From: UBA11889 sp002313255
GTDB lineage: Bacteria > Pseudomonadota > Gammaproteobacteria > Pseudomonadales > Azotimanducaceae
Reading direction: 5' to 3'
Assembly (NCBI GenBank): GCA_913045265.1
Contig: CAJWQX010000023.1
Coordinates: 1-46,964, forward strand
Length of the DNA stretch: 46,964 bases
Shown here: positions 33,793-42,513 of the stretch, piece by piece
How the letters are laid out: every line of letters starts with the position of its first letter
Numbering within the stretch: the stretch's first letter is position 1
Made by a program: the position numbers and the translations under genes
The notes under the pieces: generated by a model
Database searches by the model: none
What the model was told of the DNA's origin: nothing
Seen by the model: only the letters and a program-made list of their open reading frames with translations

Positions 33793-34475
33793 CGTCCGTC
33801 AGGATAATAGCGCGCCGCCAGCACCTCCGGGCTCGTTCCAAAGAAATAACGCACTCGCAATTCCCACATCAAAAGAATGGTCCTGACAGTTCCATCATTC
33901 TCCCACCGGCGCGAGGACGTACCAAGTAAAGTCCGAATCCTGGTGGGCTTGGCGAGACGTCGTAAGCGTTTCGAAAGTTCGATGTCTTCCATTAGCGGCT
34001 GATCAGGAATTCCACCTATTCGCTCGAGTAACGCCCGCCGAACGAATATGCCCTGATCTCCGGTACAAATAGACGTCATCGCTGAACGTTTATTCATTGC
34101 CGCTGCGATCAACCGAAACCAAGGCGTATCGCGAGAAAGCGTGATGTCAAAACGACCCCACTGCGCACCCGCCAACGCAAGCTGGAGTGCCTCCACCACC
34201 GTTCCCGTCACCACGCTATCCGCATGCAAAAACCATAGCCAAGGTCGCTGTGTCGATGCAACTCCTGCACTAAGCTGGAGAGCTCGCCCACGTTCAGTCC
34301 TGAGTAGTCGTACCGCCTGCGGCGGCTCGTGAATCGAACCTTCGTTGCTTCCACCATCGACCACCACGATCTCCAGCTCCTGAAACGGGGTCAGCGAACG
34401 AAGTAAGACTTCGAGATTGGACCGGTCGTTAAGCACAGGGATGACGACGCTCACTTGATCTAAGTCATTTACCAT
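33783..34475 (-). CDS. Family 2 glycosyltransferase (TIGR04283, rSAM/selenodomain-associated transferase 2)
   Basis: The 230-residue protein is a short GT2-type transferase. VSVVIPVLNDRSNLEVLLRS begins the nucleotide-binding half, VVDGGSNEG carries the sugar-nucleotide Asp, and WFLHADSVV has a DxD-like metal position. MEDIELSKRLRRL is the acceptor-side motif. It lies upstream of and overlaps the TIGR04282-type gene, as these two families do in many genomes. The sugar and acceptor are unknown. Confidence 0.85.
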   Translation of the reverse strand: MVNDLDQVSVVIPVLNDRSNLEVLLRSLTPFQELEIVVVDGGSNEGSIHEPPQAVRLLRTERGRALQLSAGVASTQRPWLWFLHADSVVTGTVVEALQLALAGAQWGRFDITLSRDTPWFRLIAAAMNKRSAMTSICTGDQGIFVRRALLERIGGIPDQPLMEDIELSKRLRRLAKPTRIRTLLGTSSRRWENDGTVRTILLMWELRVRYFFGTSPEVLAARYYPDGRWV

Positions 34476-34527
34476 CAGCGATGATCATCCCTCCGATTTT
34501 GAGCGGACTTGCGATGCTGGTCATGCT

Positions 34528-35694
34528 TCAGCGAGTTGGCCAGCGCCATGCAGGCACATCAAGTAAATCTTGATCGTGCGCAAAGGTTTCACCCATCTCC
34601 TTATCCAGTTCAATGTGATTACAGTCTTCTTGCGTCTTGAGCCCTTCGATGAGCACTCGATCATGCGAGATCACCCAAAGCTGGGTCTCTTGCGCGAATT
34701 TCGTCATTAGCCGGCTCAATGCCGGCAACAGATCGGGATGCAGGCTTGTCTCGGGTTCATTAAGCACCATCAGTGCCGGCGGCCTCGGCGTCAGAAGCGC
34801 CGCAATCCAAAGGAGATAACGCAAAGTTCCGTCCGAGAGCTCCGATTGGGACAACGGCCTTAGCAACCCATGCTGTTGAAATTTCAGCTCGAATCGACCG
34901 TTCCCCGTCTCGACCGAGACGGTGGCCCCTGGAAAAGCGTCGTCAACCGCGATATCTAACGCGTCCCCATCGCCTACTTCTTGGATAGTTTGCCACGCTG
35001 CAGCCAAATCATGGCCATCGTTGCTGAGAACCGGTGTGCGCGTACCGACTTGGGGTTGACGCGCAGCCGAATACACGTCGGTCCGGAAGTGGTCGTAAAA
35101 CCGCCATGACCGAATCTCCTCTCTCAACATGAGTATTTCTGGTACACGTTCAGGGTCCACAACGCGGGAGAGCATGCTGTCAAACGTTGGCAGATGTTTC
35201 TCAATTGCCTGCCAGCCTCCGCCATCATCGCGTGCTCGAATTAATGGCCCTCGACGGTCCACCATGGCACGCCGGTCGTGCCAGGTTTCGCCGTGCCATA
35301 TCACTTCGCGTTTGATGACAGGGTCCAAATTGAACATTGAGCCAGGTACGGGATCGGGGTAACCAAAATCAATCGCGTAGCTGTAACTGTCACCTGCGAA
35401 CCCGAATCGCAAATTAACCGATTCGGTGCGCACGACGCCTTGGACAGGCATAACGCCTTCCTTGACAGCCCTCCCAAACTCCTCCGGACCTGCCCAGAGC
35501 ACCGAATGTAATCCACCCTCAAGGGCAATGGATTCGACTGCCGTTCCCATCGCGGTTTCCGCCATTAACCGAAGCCCTCGATACAAATTGGATTTACCAC
35601 AACCGTTGGGTCCACTGATCACGTTCATGCGACCGAGGGGAAGGATTAGTTCGCGCAGCGAACGATAGTTAGCAATGGCGAGGGTGTTTAGCAC
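34528..35694 (-). CDS. AAA/RecF-like ATPase (AAA_21, COG4637 type)
   Basis: The 388-residue protein starts at a GTG. The Walker A motif is GPNGCGKSN at about residues 29-37. The ABC-like signature is SQSELSDGTLRYLLWIAALL, and Walker B/D-loop reads LMVLNEPETSLHPDLLPAL, with Asn where many ATPases have Asp, as I recall for this family. A switch-like WVISHDRVLIEGL follows. Such stand-alone SMC/RecF-like ATPases resemble the ATPase half of overcoming-lysogenisation (OLD) or defence proteins, but no nuclease domain or partner gene is present. Function is unknown. Confidence 0.82.
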   Translation of the reverse strand: MLNTLAIANYRSLRELILPLGRMNVISGPNGCGKSNLYRGLRLMAETAMGTAVESIALEGGLHSVLWAGPEEFGRAVKEGVMPVQGVVRTESVNLRFGFAGDSYSYAIDFGYPDPVPGSMFNLDPVIKREVIWHGETWHDRRAMVDRRGPLIRARDDGGGWQAIEKHLPTFDSMLSRVVDPERVPEILMLREEIRSWRFYDHFRTDVYSAARQPQVGTRTPVLSNDGHDLAAAWQTIQEVGDGDALDIAVDDAFPGATVSVETGNGRFELKFQQHGLLRPLSQSELSDGTLRYLLWIAALLTPRPPALMVLNEPETSLHPDLLPALSRLMTKFAQETQLWVISHDRVLIEGLKTQEDCNHIELDKEMGETFAHDQDLLDVPAWRWPTR

Positions 35695-35739
35695 CGATCC
35701 ATCCGATGTCAGTACGGGTCACAGCCTCATCTTAGCCAC

Positions 35740-36585
35740 TTAGCGTGTCTTGCCGTCGAAAAAATCTAATAACCGGCGAACATTTTTCTTGTTCTTCGAG
35801 ATGAAAAATGAATGGTCCGCCTCGTCCATTTCGTCGTATTCCACGTTCATGTTGAGCCCACGCATCTCCTCTACCCAAACTCTGGTCGAATGAACGAGTC
35901 GATCCCTCGTTCCTTGAAGAACAAGCATCGGTATGTGTTGGATCAACTTTAAATCAGACGGCTTCCTCACTTGCGGCGCGGCGGGGGCAACCACCGCCGT
36001 GGCCGCCCACATATCGGGGTATTCCATCGCCAAGTGATACGTACCCGCGCCACCCATACTGTGCCCCCACAAATATATTCTTTCGAGGTCAATGGCATAC
36101 GCTTCTTGCACCAAAGCGACGACGTTCATCACGTCCCGCTGACTGTAGGCACCTTCAACTTCAAGGGAGCGTCCATCTACTCCTTGCGACCAGGATCCGT
36201 ACCAACCTTGACGCGTGTATCCCAGCGGCGTTACGACCACGAAATTCAATTCGTCGGCATGGTCGAGCAGCCCCTCGTATCCCATCAACCAATCGTGCGT
36301 TCGGGTCAATCCGTGCAATGAAACCAAAAGCGGCGTTTTGATTTCAGGGTCATACGCCGCGGGAACGAACAGCGCATATGGAATCGTTTCGCCGGTTTCT
36401 TCAAAAACATAGCTTAAATGTTGTACACGTGGATCGTTGACTAACTGCTGATCGTCTAACTTGGATCTCAACGTATTCCGCTCCCGCATCTGACTGCTAC
36501 TTTCTACTTCCTCAAGAATCAACAGTGTCGCACACAGAATAACGACGATGCGTACGCTGTTTTGTGTCAAAGCTCGCTTGGCCAT
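35740..36585 (-). CDS. Secreted alpha/beta-hydrolase (esterase/PHB-depolymerase-like)
   Basis: The ATG at 36585, preceded by GAGGCGAG, gives 281 residues. A hydrophobic N-terminal segment (about residues 9-25) is a signal peptide or anchor. The nucleophile elbow is GHSMGGAGTYHLA, the acid is likely Asp in LQGTRDRLVHS, and the base is His in EADHSFFIS. PLLVSLHGLTRTHDW forms the oxyanion-hole region. This is typical of periplasmic esterases related to the LpqC/poly(3-hydroxybutyrate) depolymerase group. The natural substrate is unknown. Confidence 0.85.
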   Translation of the reverse strand: MAKRALTQNSVRIVVILCATLLILEEVESSSQMRERNTLRSKLDDQQLVNDPRVQHLSYVFEETGETIPYALFVPAAYDPEIKTPLLVSLHGLTRTHDWLMGYEGLLDHADELNFVVVTPLGYTRQGWYGSWSQGVDGRSLEVEGAYSQRDVMNVVALVQEAYAIDLERIYLWGHSMGGAGTYHLAMEYPDMWAATAVVAPAAPQVRKPSDLKLIQHIPMLVLQGTRDRLVHSTRVWVEEMRGLNMNVEYDEMDEADHSFFISKNKKNVRRLLDFFDGKTR

Positions 36586-36640
36586 CAATCTCGCCTCGGT
36601 CAGGCGAACATGTCGGGAACGCTATCGATTTGTAACTTTC

Positions 36641-36916
36641 CTACCAGTAACTCGTACTCCACAACGTGACGACGACCGCGATCACAAACGCTGAAAGAGT
36701 CGCAGCGGTGCCAGCGCGACGAGAGAGATACCTCGAACTTGCGATCCATATCAGAGCCGCCAAGGTTACCGACAGAGGCGCAAGAAATTCACGCCAGCGA
36801 AATTCGGTACCGATCCACGCGGCAAACCATATGCCCCACACGAGAACGAGAAACAGAAAGATCAGCCAACTCGGAATCCGTCTGATGGGATCAGCATCGG
36901 TCGGTCGTCTCATCAT
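36641..36916 (-). CDS. Small membrane protein of unknown function
   Basis: This 91-residue protein has three hydrophobic helices (about residues 16-36, 45-60 and 69-88) separated by short charged loops (EFRWREF, SSRYLSRRAG). I recognise no family. It lies between the esterase gene and a small candidate gene on the same strand whose stop is six bases upstream. It is probably an inner-membrane protein. Confidence 0.6.
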   Translation of the reverse strand: MMRRPTDADPIRRIPSWLIFLFLVLVWGIWFAAWIGTEFRWREFLAPLSVTLAALIWIASSRYLSRRAGTAATLSAFVIAVVVTLWSTSYW

Positions 36917-36922
36917 AGGGAG

Positions 36923-37051
36923 TCATCGGCTCCCGCTGACCAGCTGTACGGCTTCTACCGAAATGAACGCCAGTGCCGCATATCCGGTCGCAGCTCTAAT
37001 TAGGATGCTTTGTTTGAGCCATCCGATGAAGCCTTTCGCGCTGAGATCCAA
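36923..37051 (-). CDS. Possible 42-residue small protein
   Basis: A TTG at 37051 is preceded by a perfect AGGAGG (37057-37062 on the plus strand) at five-base spacing. The frame runs 42 codons to a TGA just six bases before the next gene's ATG. The product has a short amphipathic start, GFIGWLKQSILIRAATGYAA, and a hydrophobic ALAFISVEAVQLV. The strong ribosome site and tight linkage argue for expression. The rare start codon and lack of recognised homologues argue for caution. The alternative ATG in another frame is too close to the AGGAGG and gives only 18 codons. Confidence 0.4.
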   Translation of the reverse strand: MDLSAKGFIGWLKQSILIRAATGYAALAFISVEAVQLVSGSR

Positions 37052-37120
37052 AGCATCCTCCTACACGATCCAATCCGCCGCACACCACGATACGTTACCA
37101 GATACACGAAAAACCGCGTT

Positions 37121-37197
37121 TGGCGCCCCGAGAAGGATTCGAACCTTCGACCTGCCCCTTAGGAGGGGGCCGCGCTATCCAGCTGCGCCATCGGGGC
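37121..37197 (-). tRNA. tRNA-Arg (anticodon CCT)
   Basis: The 77-base cloverleaf is complete: acceptor GCCCCGA/TCGGGGC, D-arm GCGC...GCGC, anticodon stem GCCCC/GGGGC with loop CTCCTAA, variable loop AGGTC, T-arm GAAGG/CCTTC with loop TTCGAAT, discriminator G, and encoded CCA. The anticodon CCT reads AGG arginine codons. Open frames across it are artefacts. Confidence 0.96.
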
Positions 37198-37329
37198 GAA
37201 AGCATAGAACGATGCGATCAAACATCGTATCCCCGGGCCCATGTCGGTGCCAACTTAATACGATCGGCTCATTCGCTAAAACGCCTGATGGCGGTCACGT
37301 CAACAATAACCCGTGGTAGTCTCGATTCC

Positions 37330-38295
37330 GTGAAAGCCGTCTTCTGCGAAAAACTTGAAGGACCAGATGCTCTCGTGATGCGCGAGGTGGCCGAGCCCAG
37401 TCCTCCTGGTCCCAACGAAATCAAAGTGGCAATCGAAGCCCGTGGAGTTTCCTTCACCGACGTCCTGATGTCTAAAGGTGAATACCAGGTCCAACCAACA
37501 CTTCCCTTCGTAATTGGTGGCGAAGGGGCAGGACGGGTTATTGAAATTGGAAACGATGTAAATAACATTGCGGTGGGAGACGCCGTGCTTGTGGGTGCGG
37601 GTTGCGTAGAGCAAGTCGTCGTCGAAGCGCAACGAGCGACGGTAATACCCGAAGGCACCGATCTCGAATCAGCTGCTTCTTTCAGAAGCAATTACGTTAC
37701 CGCTTTTTACGCGATGCAGCGCGGTCGACTCACACCGGGCGAGACGCTATTGGTCCATGGGGCAGCTGGAGGCGTCGGTCTTGCCGCTGTTGACGTCGGC
37801 AAGTTAATGGGTGCGACCGTTATCGCAACAGCTGGGAGTGACGATAAGCTCGCCGTCGTCGGTGAGCTCGGCGCTGATCATCTAATTAACTACTCGAGCG
37901 GATTTCGCGACGAGGTCAAGGAGCTTACGGGCGGTAAGGGCGCCGACGTGATTTACGATCCCGTCGGTGGAGATGTCTTCGATGAATCCATGCGATGTAT
38001 CGCTCCGTTCGGCCGAATCCTGATAGTCGGCTTTACGGGCGGCCGACCTGCCCTAGCCAAAACAAACCATCTCTTGATTAAGGATGCGGAACTCATCGGA
38101 TTCACTATCGGCGGACTCGCGCGTAACGATCCTGTCTGGGCACGACGGAATCAAGAAGTCTTAATGCAATGGTTGGCCAGTGGACGAATCCATCCGTACA
38201 TTTCTCATCGATTACCGCTCGAGAGAACGGCCGAGGCGTTAAACCTGATCACAAATCGCAAAGTGATTGGTAAAGCAATCATTATCAACGGTTAA
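37330..38295 (+). CDS. NAD(P)H:quinone oxidoreductase (zinc-independent MDR family, QorA-like)
   Basis: The frame is open further upstream, but that part runs through the tRNA gene. The GTG at 37330 gives the family-type start MKAVFCEKLEGPDALVMREV and 321 residues. The catalytic domain has GVSFTDVLMSKGEYQ and GGEGAGRVIEIG; the Rossmann fold has LLVHGAAGGVGLAAVDVGKLMGA and the GADHLINY segment. Zinc-binding cysteines are absent, as in quinone oxidoreductases. NADPH is the likely cofactor. Substrate unknown. Confidence 0.88.
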   Translation: MKAVFCEKLEGPDALVMREVAEPSPPGPNEIKVAIEARGVSFTDVLMSKGEYQVQPTLPFVIGGEGAGRVIEIGNDVNNIAVGDAVLVGAGCVEQVVVEAQRATVIPEGTDLESAASFRSNYVTAFYAMQRGRLTPGETLLVHGAAGGVGLAAVDVGKLMGATVIATAGSDDKLAVVGELGADHLINYSSGFRDEVKELTGGKGADVIYDPVGGDVFDESMRCIAPFGRILIVGFTGGRPALAKTNHLLIKDAELIGFTIGGLARNDPVWARRNQEVLMQWLASGRIHPYISHRLPLERTAEALNLITNRKVIGKAIIING

Positions 38296-38314
38296 AGTAT
38301 TCGGTTGTTGAGCG

Positions 38315-38773
38315 TTATCGGCGCCGCCTAGGCCCGAACGAAACGACGTTACCTCCCGTCACCACCTGTTGTTGGGGCTGCAACGCTAGTTCCCAAGTGA
38401 GAGTGCTCGACTGCTCGCGTACGAATCCTCTCACACCGTGCGAATCTCGAAGCGCGAAAATAGCGAACGCAATATAGGCTGCTCCACCCTCCGTCCATAA
38501 CATGCCGACATGCGGCACACTCTCCATCTTCGCAATACCGGAGGCGTCAAGCGCAGTACCGCGCGCCGTGATCGCATACGTTCCATACTCATCTGGAACG
38601 ATCCAAATTCCCCACTCAAATTGTGGTCCGGATTGAACAACAATTGAGGTATCGATAAGCAGTCCTTGATCGTCCTCTTGGATAACCAGGGTCGCTTCGA
38701 AATTGGTGCCGATGGTTTCATCAGTAGGACGGTAGGATCCTCGACCCATCCACGTCCCTGGCTCAAGTATCAC
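38315..38773 (-). CDS. Hypothetical protein, probable small beta-barrel
   Basis: The GTG at 38773 overlaps the stop of the upstream oxidase gene as GTGA and gives 152 residues; the frame upstream of it lies inside that gene. The sequence alternates hydrophobic and polar residues (TNFEATLVIQEDDQGLLIDTS, FEWGIWIVPDEYGTYAITA, STLTWELALQP), which suggests a lipocalin-like or other beta-barrel. GTWMGRGSYRP near the start recalls the GxW motif of such proteins, but I cannot confirm it. Coupled translation implies a shared role with the PPOX-type protein. Confidence 0.6.
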   Translation of the reverse strand: MILEPGTWMGRGSYRPTDETIGTNFEATLVIQEDDQGLLIDTSIVVQSGPQFEWGIWIVPDEYGTYAITARGTALDASGIAKMESVPHVGMLWTEGGAAYIAFAIFALRDSHGVRGFVREQSSTLTWELALQPQQQVVTGGNVVSFGPRRRR

Positions 38774-39282
38774 TGAGACAAATTCGCGTAATGCGTACCG
38801 GGCGTGTAATAGCGTTCGTGCCAGATCCCCGTTTCGGGCTCGCCGTCGAGTGGCATGCGCCATGTACGTGCCTTGGACCCGTCAAGCACCACACGGTATA
38901 GGGCGCGTTCCTGGTCGATGGTATTTTGGACATAAGCTTCTGCGGCTTCCTCGGGAATGTATCGTCCGGCGATTTTTCGGTACAAATCACGCCACTCATC
39001 ATCCGCACCGAGATCATGTATTAGCTCGGCACTGCCCTCGACAACGACTTTACGATAAGGCAACGCTTGTTCATCAATGCACAAACAGATCCGCGGGTCA
39101 CGCCGGAGACTCTCAAACCAGTCCGACTGGGCCCTGGGCGTGAAATAGACGGAACCCGCTTCGTAAAAAAACCAGATGGGAGTCACCAACGGCGAGCCAT
39201 CGTCACGAGTTACGCCGATCCGCAGAAGGATACCTGGCTCCTCCAGGAACTTGTTCCTCTCGACAAGGGTCATGATCGGCAT
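38770..39282 (-). CDS. Pyridoxamine 5'-phosphate oxidase-fold (PPOX) flavin/F420-binding protein
   Basis: The 170-residue protein has the split-barrel flavin reductase pattern. GILLRIGVTRDDGSPLVTPIWFFYEAG forms the first strands, followed by VYFTPRAQSDWFESLRRDPRICLCID and VVVEGSAELI. Family members bind FMN or F420 and include oxidases, reductases and haem-degrading proteins; activity cannot be predicted. An internal ATG at 39273 is an alternative start. It overlaps the downstream small beta-barrel gene. Confidence 0.8.
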   Translation of the reverse strand: MPIMTLVERNKFLEEPGILLRIGVTRDDGSPLVTPIWFFYEAGSVYFTPRAQSDWFESLRRDPRICLCIDEQALPYRKVVVEGSAELIHDLGADDEWRDLYRKIAGRYIPEEAAEAYVQNTIDQERALYRVVLDGSKARTWRMPLDGEPETGIWHERYYTPGTHYANLSQ

Positions 39283-39309
39283 ATCAGCAATATAGCACTA
39301 TGACTACGT

Positions 39310-42186
39310 TCACGAACCGAAGCGGTAGCGCAGTTTGACGACCAACTGTTCAGCTAAGGGATTATCAAACGTTTCCGAAAACATCGAGGCAAATCCCAGT
39401 CGATCGGTAGAGCTAGGCAACGAGGCGTTTTGGGTATACACCACGAAGAGATCCGACAACGGCGCAATTTCCCACCGATAACGTAGTTGAACGTTTAAAC
39501 GCGATATCGAAAAATTCGATCCCACGCTGACACGCGAATTCTCATCGACCGTCAAAGGAGCGCCTGGAATCAAAAGTTCGTACCGGAGATTTTCCTTCGC
39601 TCGTATGGCCACCCACTGCACCGCTAACCGCAGGTGTTGCTTTGCGCTGACGAAGTAATCGACGCCGAGAGACGGCGACCATTGGTTGGCGTCAAAAGTC
39701 GCAAAGGACGTGCCTCCACGGTGCAAGAGCCAACCATCTTGCGTGGTGTAACGGCCATCGAGTGACATTGTGATGCGATCGGTCGGTCGCCAAACAACCG
39801 ACCCGCCAAGACGGTAGCGATTCCCCTCAATATCCTCCTGCTGCCAATCTGCACGAATCATGTAGAAAAAACGTTTCGACGTATCCGAAAAGTAATCGAG
39901 ATCAAAACCCAACCGATCAGAAATTCGATAGGACCCATTGCCGAAGCTATTTCGATCCTCAATACGTGACGGATAAAACTCGGCGTCGATCATCAAGCTG
40001 GTTAGGTTATGAAACGAGAGGTGCTGGCCGACACGAAGCCTCGAACTGGTATTTTCCCCGCTGATATTCCAACCACTACTTAACGAAAATCGGGTGGAAC
40101 TTTGCTTCAACCACTCTAGGTCTGACCGTCGAGACCGCATGTAATAACCGATCGATTTACTGTCATTTCTTCGTAGGTAGCCGGCATCGTTGATATCAAG
40201 ATGTCGATCGAAATAATCAAGCGAGAGGCTGTGCGAGATTCCCTGCCTCGGGTAATAGCGGATATCAGCGAATCCACCATACCCTTGCGACGTATCCGCC
40301 ACGTCCGATGTGATCGCTTGAACGTCAACGTTCCAAGTACCATTTTTCGTGAGGTAATGAGCATCCAAGGCGTGGACATGAGCATCTTGACTTCGATGCA
40401 ACACCGCCGTTGTCATATAGCCAACGGCGCGATAGCCGCCCCCGCTATTTTCGTAGATTGCCCGAAAAGCACCAAAGTCCCTTCCTTCTTGTTCGATCGA
40501 AACGAACTCCGAGGCCCGCAAACCAACAAAATCGGAGTCTGATTCCATCGCTCCCAGTACGCCGTATCTAAATCGACCGCTCTGCCCGATCATCTTTATC
40601 GCGCCAAGTAACTCTGTCGGTTGGTTGAACCCTGCATAATCGACTTGAACCCCTTCCGGGATTGTCGGTCGGATTGGTGGACCGCCAATCCGACGCGTAT
40701 GCAACAGTTTTAGTTGTCCGTACGAACCGTATGAACTCGATCGCGAGCTCGTGGTAAATATCTCCTGTCCTTCCTGAAAAAAAAGTCGTTTTTCTGGATA
40801 AAACGATTCAAACGCAGTGAGGTTAACAATCACCGCATCGGCCTCGACGTTGCCAAAATCAGGAGTTGCCGTTGCGGTGACCTGAAAATTGGACGAAGGA
40901 CGCCAAAATATATCTGCACCGATTTTGTGGTCGTTAGATCCGTCGAGGTTGTCGTAAGTGGAGGAGAAGTAGGGGTATAGACTGTATTCCTGACGCGGGT
41001 CGACTCCCTCCATCAGCAACGGCTGGAATGCCGAAAGAAATTGCGGTTTTGTATACGGTAGTCCAGGCCAACTGTAGCTCTCGTTTAGATATGCCACCTT
41101 GCGCCCCGCATAGATCCCGATAACCCGTTCGTCCCTGCTTCTAGGCATCGTCAACAACGACCAAGGAATATGAAGCTCGGCAATCCAACCATCCTCCGTG
41201 CGGGAGGAAGCGCCATACCAAGCTCCATCCCAGTCACGGCTGAACTGACGTTCCGGAAGGATCGTTCCGTCGGAAATACTGTCGCCCAAGTTCAACTGAA
41301 AGAAAAATCCGTAACGACCCTCACCCGACGTATCAAGGTGTAGCGAAAAATAGTCGCGGTTGAGTTCACCTTGGTCCCGAGATGAAAGCCGTTCAACCAG
41401 GGTCGAGGGATCTTGTTCCATCAAGGCAGCCAGATAAAGGCCACGGTCCGTATAGAAGATGCGAACGATTGTAGCGAGCGGTGCGGGCACCATCGTGTCA
41501 GGTGAGGTGACAACGAACGCGCCTAGGTCCGGAAGGTTACCCCAGATTTTTTCTTCAAGTTTTCCATCAATCGTTACCGATTCCCCAGACTCCAATCGAA
41601 CAAGCGTAATCTCTGTCCCATCCTTCACTCGCAACGAGACGGGGCCCTCGTTAGGGCCCCGCGGAGTTCGCTGTAATCGTGCATCACGTCTGAGCTTATG
41701 TAGTTTGTAGTTCGAAGGTGGCTTCACCTGCTCCGGAGCGACATCGGTGTTGTTGGTACTTTCCTCACCCCGCGACGGCACAGCGACTTCGCGGGCCGTT
41801 GGTACCCGTCGAGTCGAAACGGCTCCGGGTGTTCCACTTGCCATCGATTTTTTTGCATTCAATCGGGTATTTACATCGCCGTTGCGACTCGCCATCGCCG
41901 AATCTTCCATCACCCATACGCCCTTAAAGCCAAGAGCCCGGGCCCTCTCTAAGAATCCTGCAGCATCGTCACGAGTCCGATACGGACCGGCAACGACGCG
42001 ATAAAAGTAGCCGCCTTGCGTCTGGGTGCCTTTCACCAAAAGGTCAATCTTAAAGGCTTCAATAGCTTCCGCCCGAGCTTTCTCGGCACGGGCGCTCGTA
42101 CTAAAGCTCGCTAAGTTGACCCACAAGTCCGCTAAGCTTGCGTTGGAGATCATGAGGAGTAGTGCTAATAAGGCAGGTCGAAACAT
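39310..42186 (-). CDS. SPOR-domain, CBM9-like and DUF5916 beta-barrel outer-membrane protein
   Basis: The 958-residue product has a signal peptide (residues 1-19). A SPOR-type domain follows (about 20-98, with LASFSTSARAEKARAEA and FYRVVAGPYRTRDDA), then a basic linker. A CBM9-like domain (about 210-385) has VTIDGKLEEKIWGNLP, YLAALMEQDP and DGWIAELHIPWSLL. The remaining 550 residues have alternating beta strands typical of DUF5916 outer-membrane barrels and end in a beta-signal, LVVKLRYRFGS. DUF5916 proteins are found near carbohydrate or peptide uptake genes, but their function is unsettled. SPOR domains bind denuded peptidoglycan at division sites. No operon partner is evident. Confidence 0.85.
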   Translation of the reverse strand: MFRPALLALLLMISNASLADLWVNLASFSTSARAEKARAEAIEAFKIDLLVKGTQTQGGYFYRVVAGPYRTRDDAAGFLERARALGFKGVWVMEDSAMASRNGDVNTRLNAKKSMASGTPGAVSTRRVPTAREVAVPSRGEESTNNTDVAPEQVKPPSNYKLHKLRRDARLQRTPRGPNEGPVSLRVKDGTEITLVRLESGESVTIDGKLEEKIWGNLPDLGAFVVTSPDTMVPAPLATIVRIFYTDRGLYLAALMEQDPSTLVERLSSRDQGELNRDYFSLHLDTSGEGRYGFFFQLNLGDSISDGTILPERQFSRDWDGAWYGASSRTEDGWIAELHIPWSLLTMPRSRDERVIGIYAGRKVAYLNESYSWPGLPYTKPQFLSAFQPLLMEGVDPRQEYSLYPYFSSTYDNLDGSNDHKIGADIFWRPSSNFQVTATATPDFGNVEADAVIVNLTAFESFYPEKRLFFQEGQEIFTTSSRSSSYGSYGQLKLLHTRRIGGPPIRPTIPEGVQVDYAGFNQPTELLGAIKMIGQSGRFRYGVLGAMESDSDFVGLRASEFVSIEQEGRDFGAFRAIYENSGGGYRAVGYMTTAVLHRSQDAHVHALDAHYLTKNGTWNVDVQAITSDVADTSQGYGGFADIRYYPRQGISHSLSLDYFDRHLDINDAGYLRRNDSKSIGYYMRSRRSDLEWLKQSSTRFSLSSGWNISGENTSSRLRVGQHLSFHNLTSLMIDAEFYPSRIEDRNSFGNGSYRISDRLGFDLDYFSDTSKRFFYMIRADWQQEDIEGNRYRLGGSVVWRPTDRITMSLDGRYTTQDGWLLHRGGTSFATFDANQWSPSLGVDYFVSAKQHLRLAVQWVAIRAKENLRYELLIPGAPLTVDENSRVSVGSNFSISRLNVQLRYRWEIAPLSDLFVVYTQNASLPSSTDRLGFASMFSETFDNPLAEQLVVKLRYRFGS

Positions 42187-42333
42187 CTAGGACCTTGCAC
42201 CGCGGACAAAGGAGCATCTTACACCGGATCCAAGTTCTCCCCCAGAGAAAGACAGCGATTATTGGAACGACCGCTCAATCCTCAGTTTCGCCAATACCTG
42301 CTTAACCTTTCCTTGCTAAAATCGTTAAACCTC

Positions 42334-42410
42334 GCGCCCGTGGCCAAATTGGATAAGGCACCAGTCTACGAAACTGGGGATTACAGGTTCGAATCCTGTC
42401 GGGCGCGCCA
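42334..42410 (+). tRNA. tRNA-Arg (anticodon ACG)
   Basis: The 77-base cloverleaf has acceptor GCGCCCG/CGGGCGC, D-arm GCC...GGC, anticodon stem CCAGT/ACTGG with loop CTACGAA, variable loop GGATT, T-arm ACAGG/CCTGT with loop TTCGAAT, and encoded CCA. The anticodon ACG is deaminated to ICG in bacteria and reads CGU, CGC and CGA. A possible -10 (TAAAAT) lies at 42317-42322. Confidence 0.96.
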
Positions 42411-42513
42411 TACCGGACTTCGAGCAAAAACTCCCGACTTATCGAAGAATTTCACGATTATTCACTCACGAGTTCGGGGATGACTAACAATATGTTCGTG
42501 GGTACGTCGATCT

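Noticed and set aside
34528..35694. Idea that the RecF-like ATPase is part of an anti-phage defence pair
   Set aside because: No nuclease, toxin or TOPRIM gene lies beside it; the neighbours are an esterase and glycosyltransferases, so a defence role has no support here.
37209..37228. Inverted repeat ACGATG ... CATCGT upstream of tRNA-Arg(CCT)
   Set aside because: The six-base stem is too short to call an operator or terminator, and it does not fit a clear promoter.
36666..37319. Long plus-strand frame of 217 codons
   Set aside because: It runs antisense to two minus-strand genes and through the tRNA (GAPRRIRTFDLPLRR is the tRNA artefact), with no family similarity.
37120..37329. Open frame upstream of the quinone oxidoreductase start, beginning MAPREGFEPSTCPLGG
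   Set aside because: It reads through tRNA-Arg(CCT). Protein sequences of this type are a known artefact of translating tRNA genes; the real start is the GTG at 37330.
42262..42483. 73-codon plus-strand frame
   Set aside because: It contains the whole tRNA-Arg(ACG) gene; the segment APVAKLDKAPVYETG is tRNA sequence.
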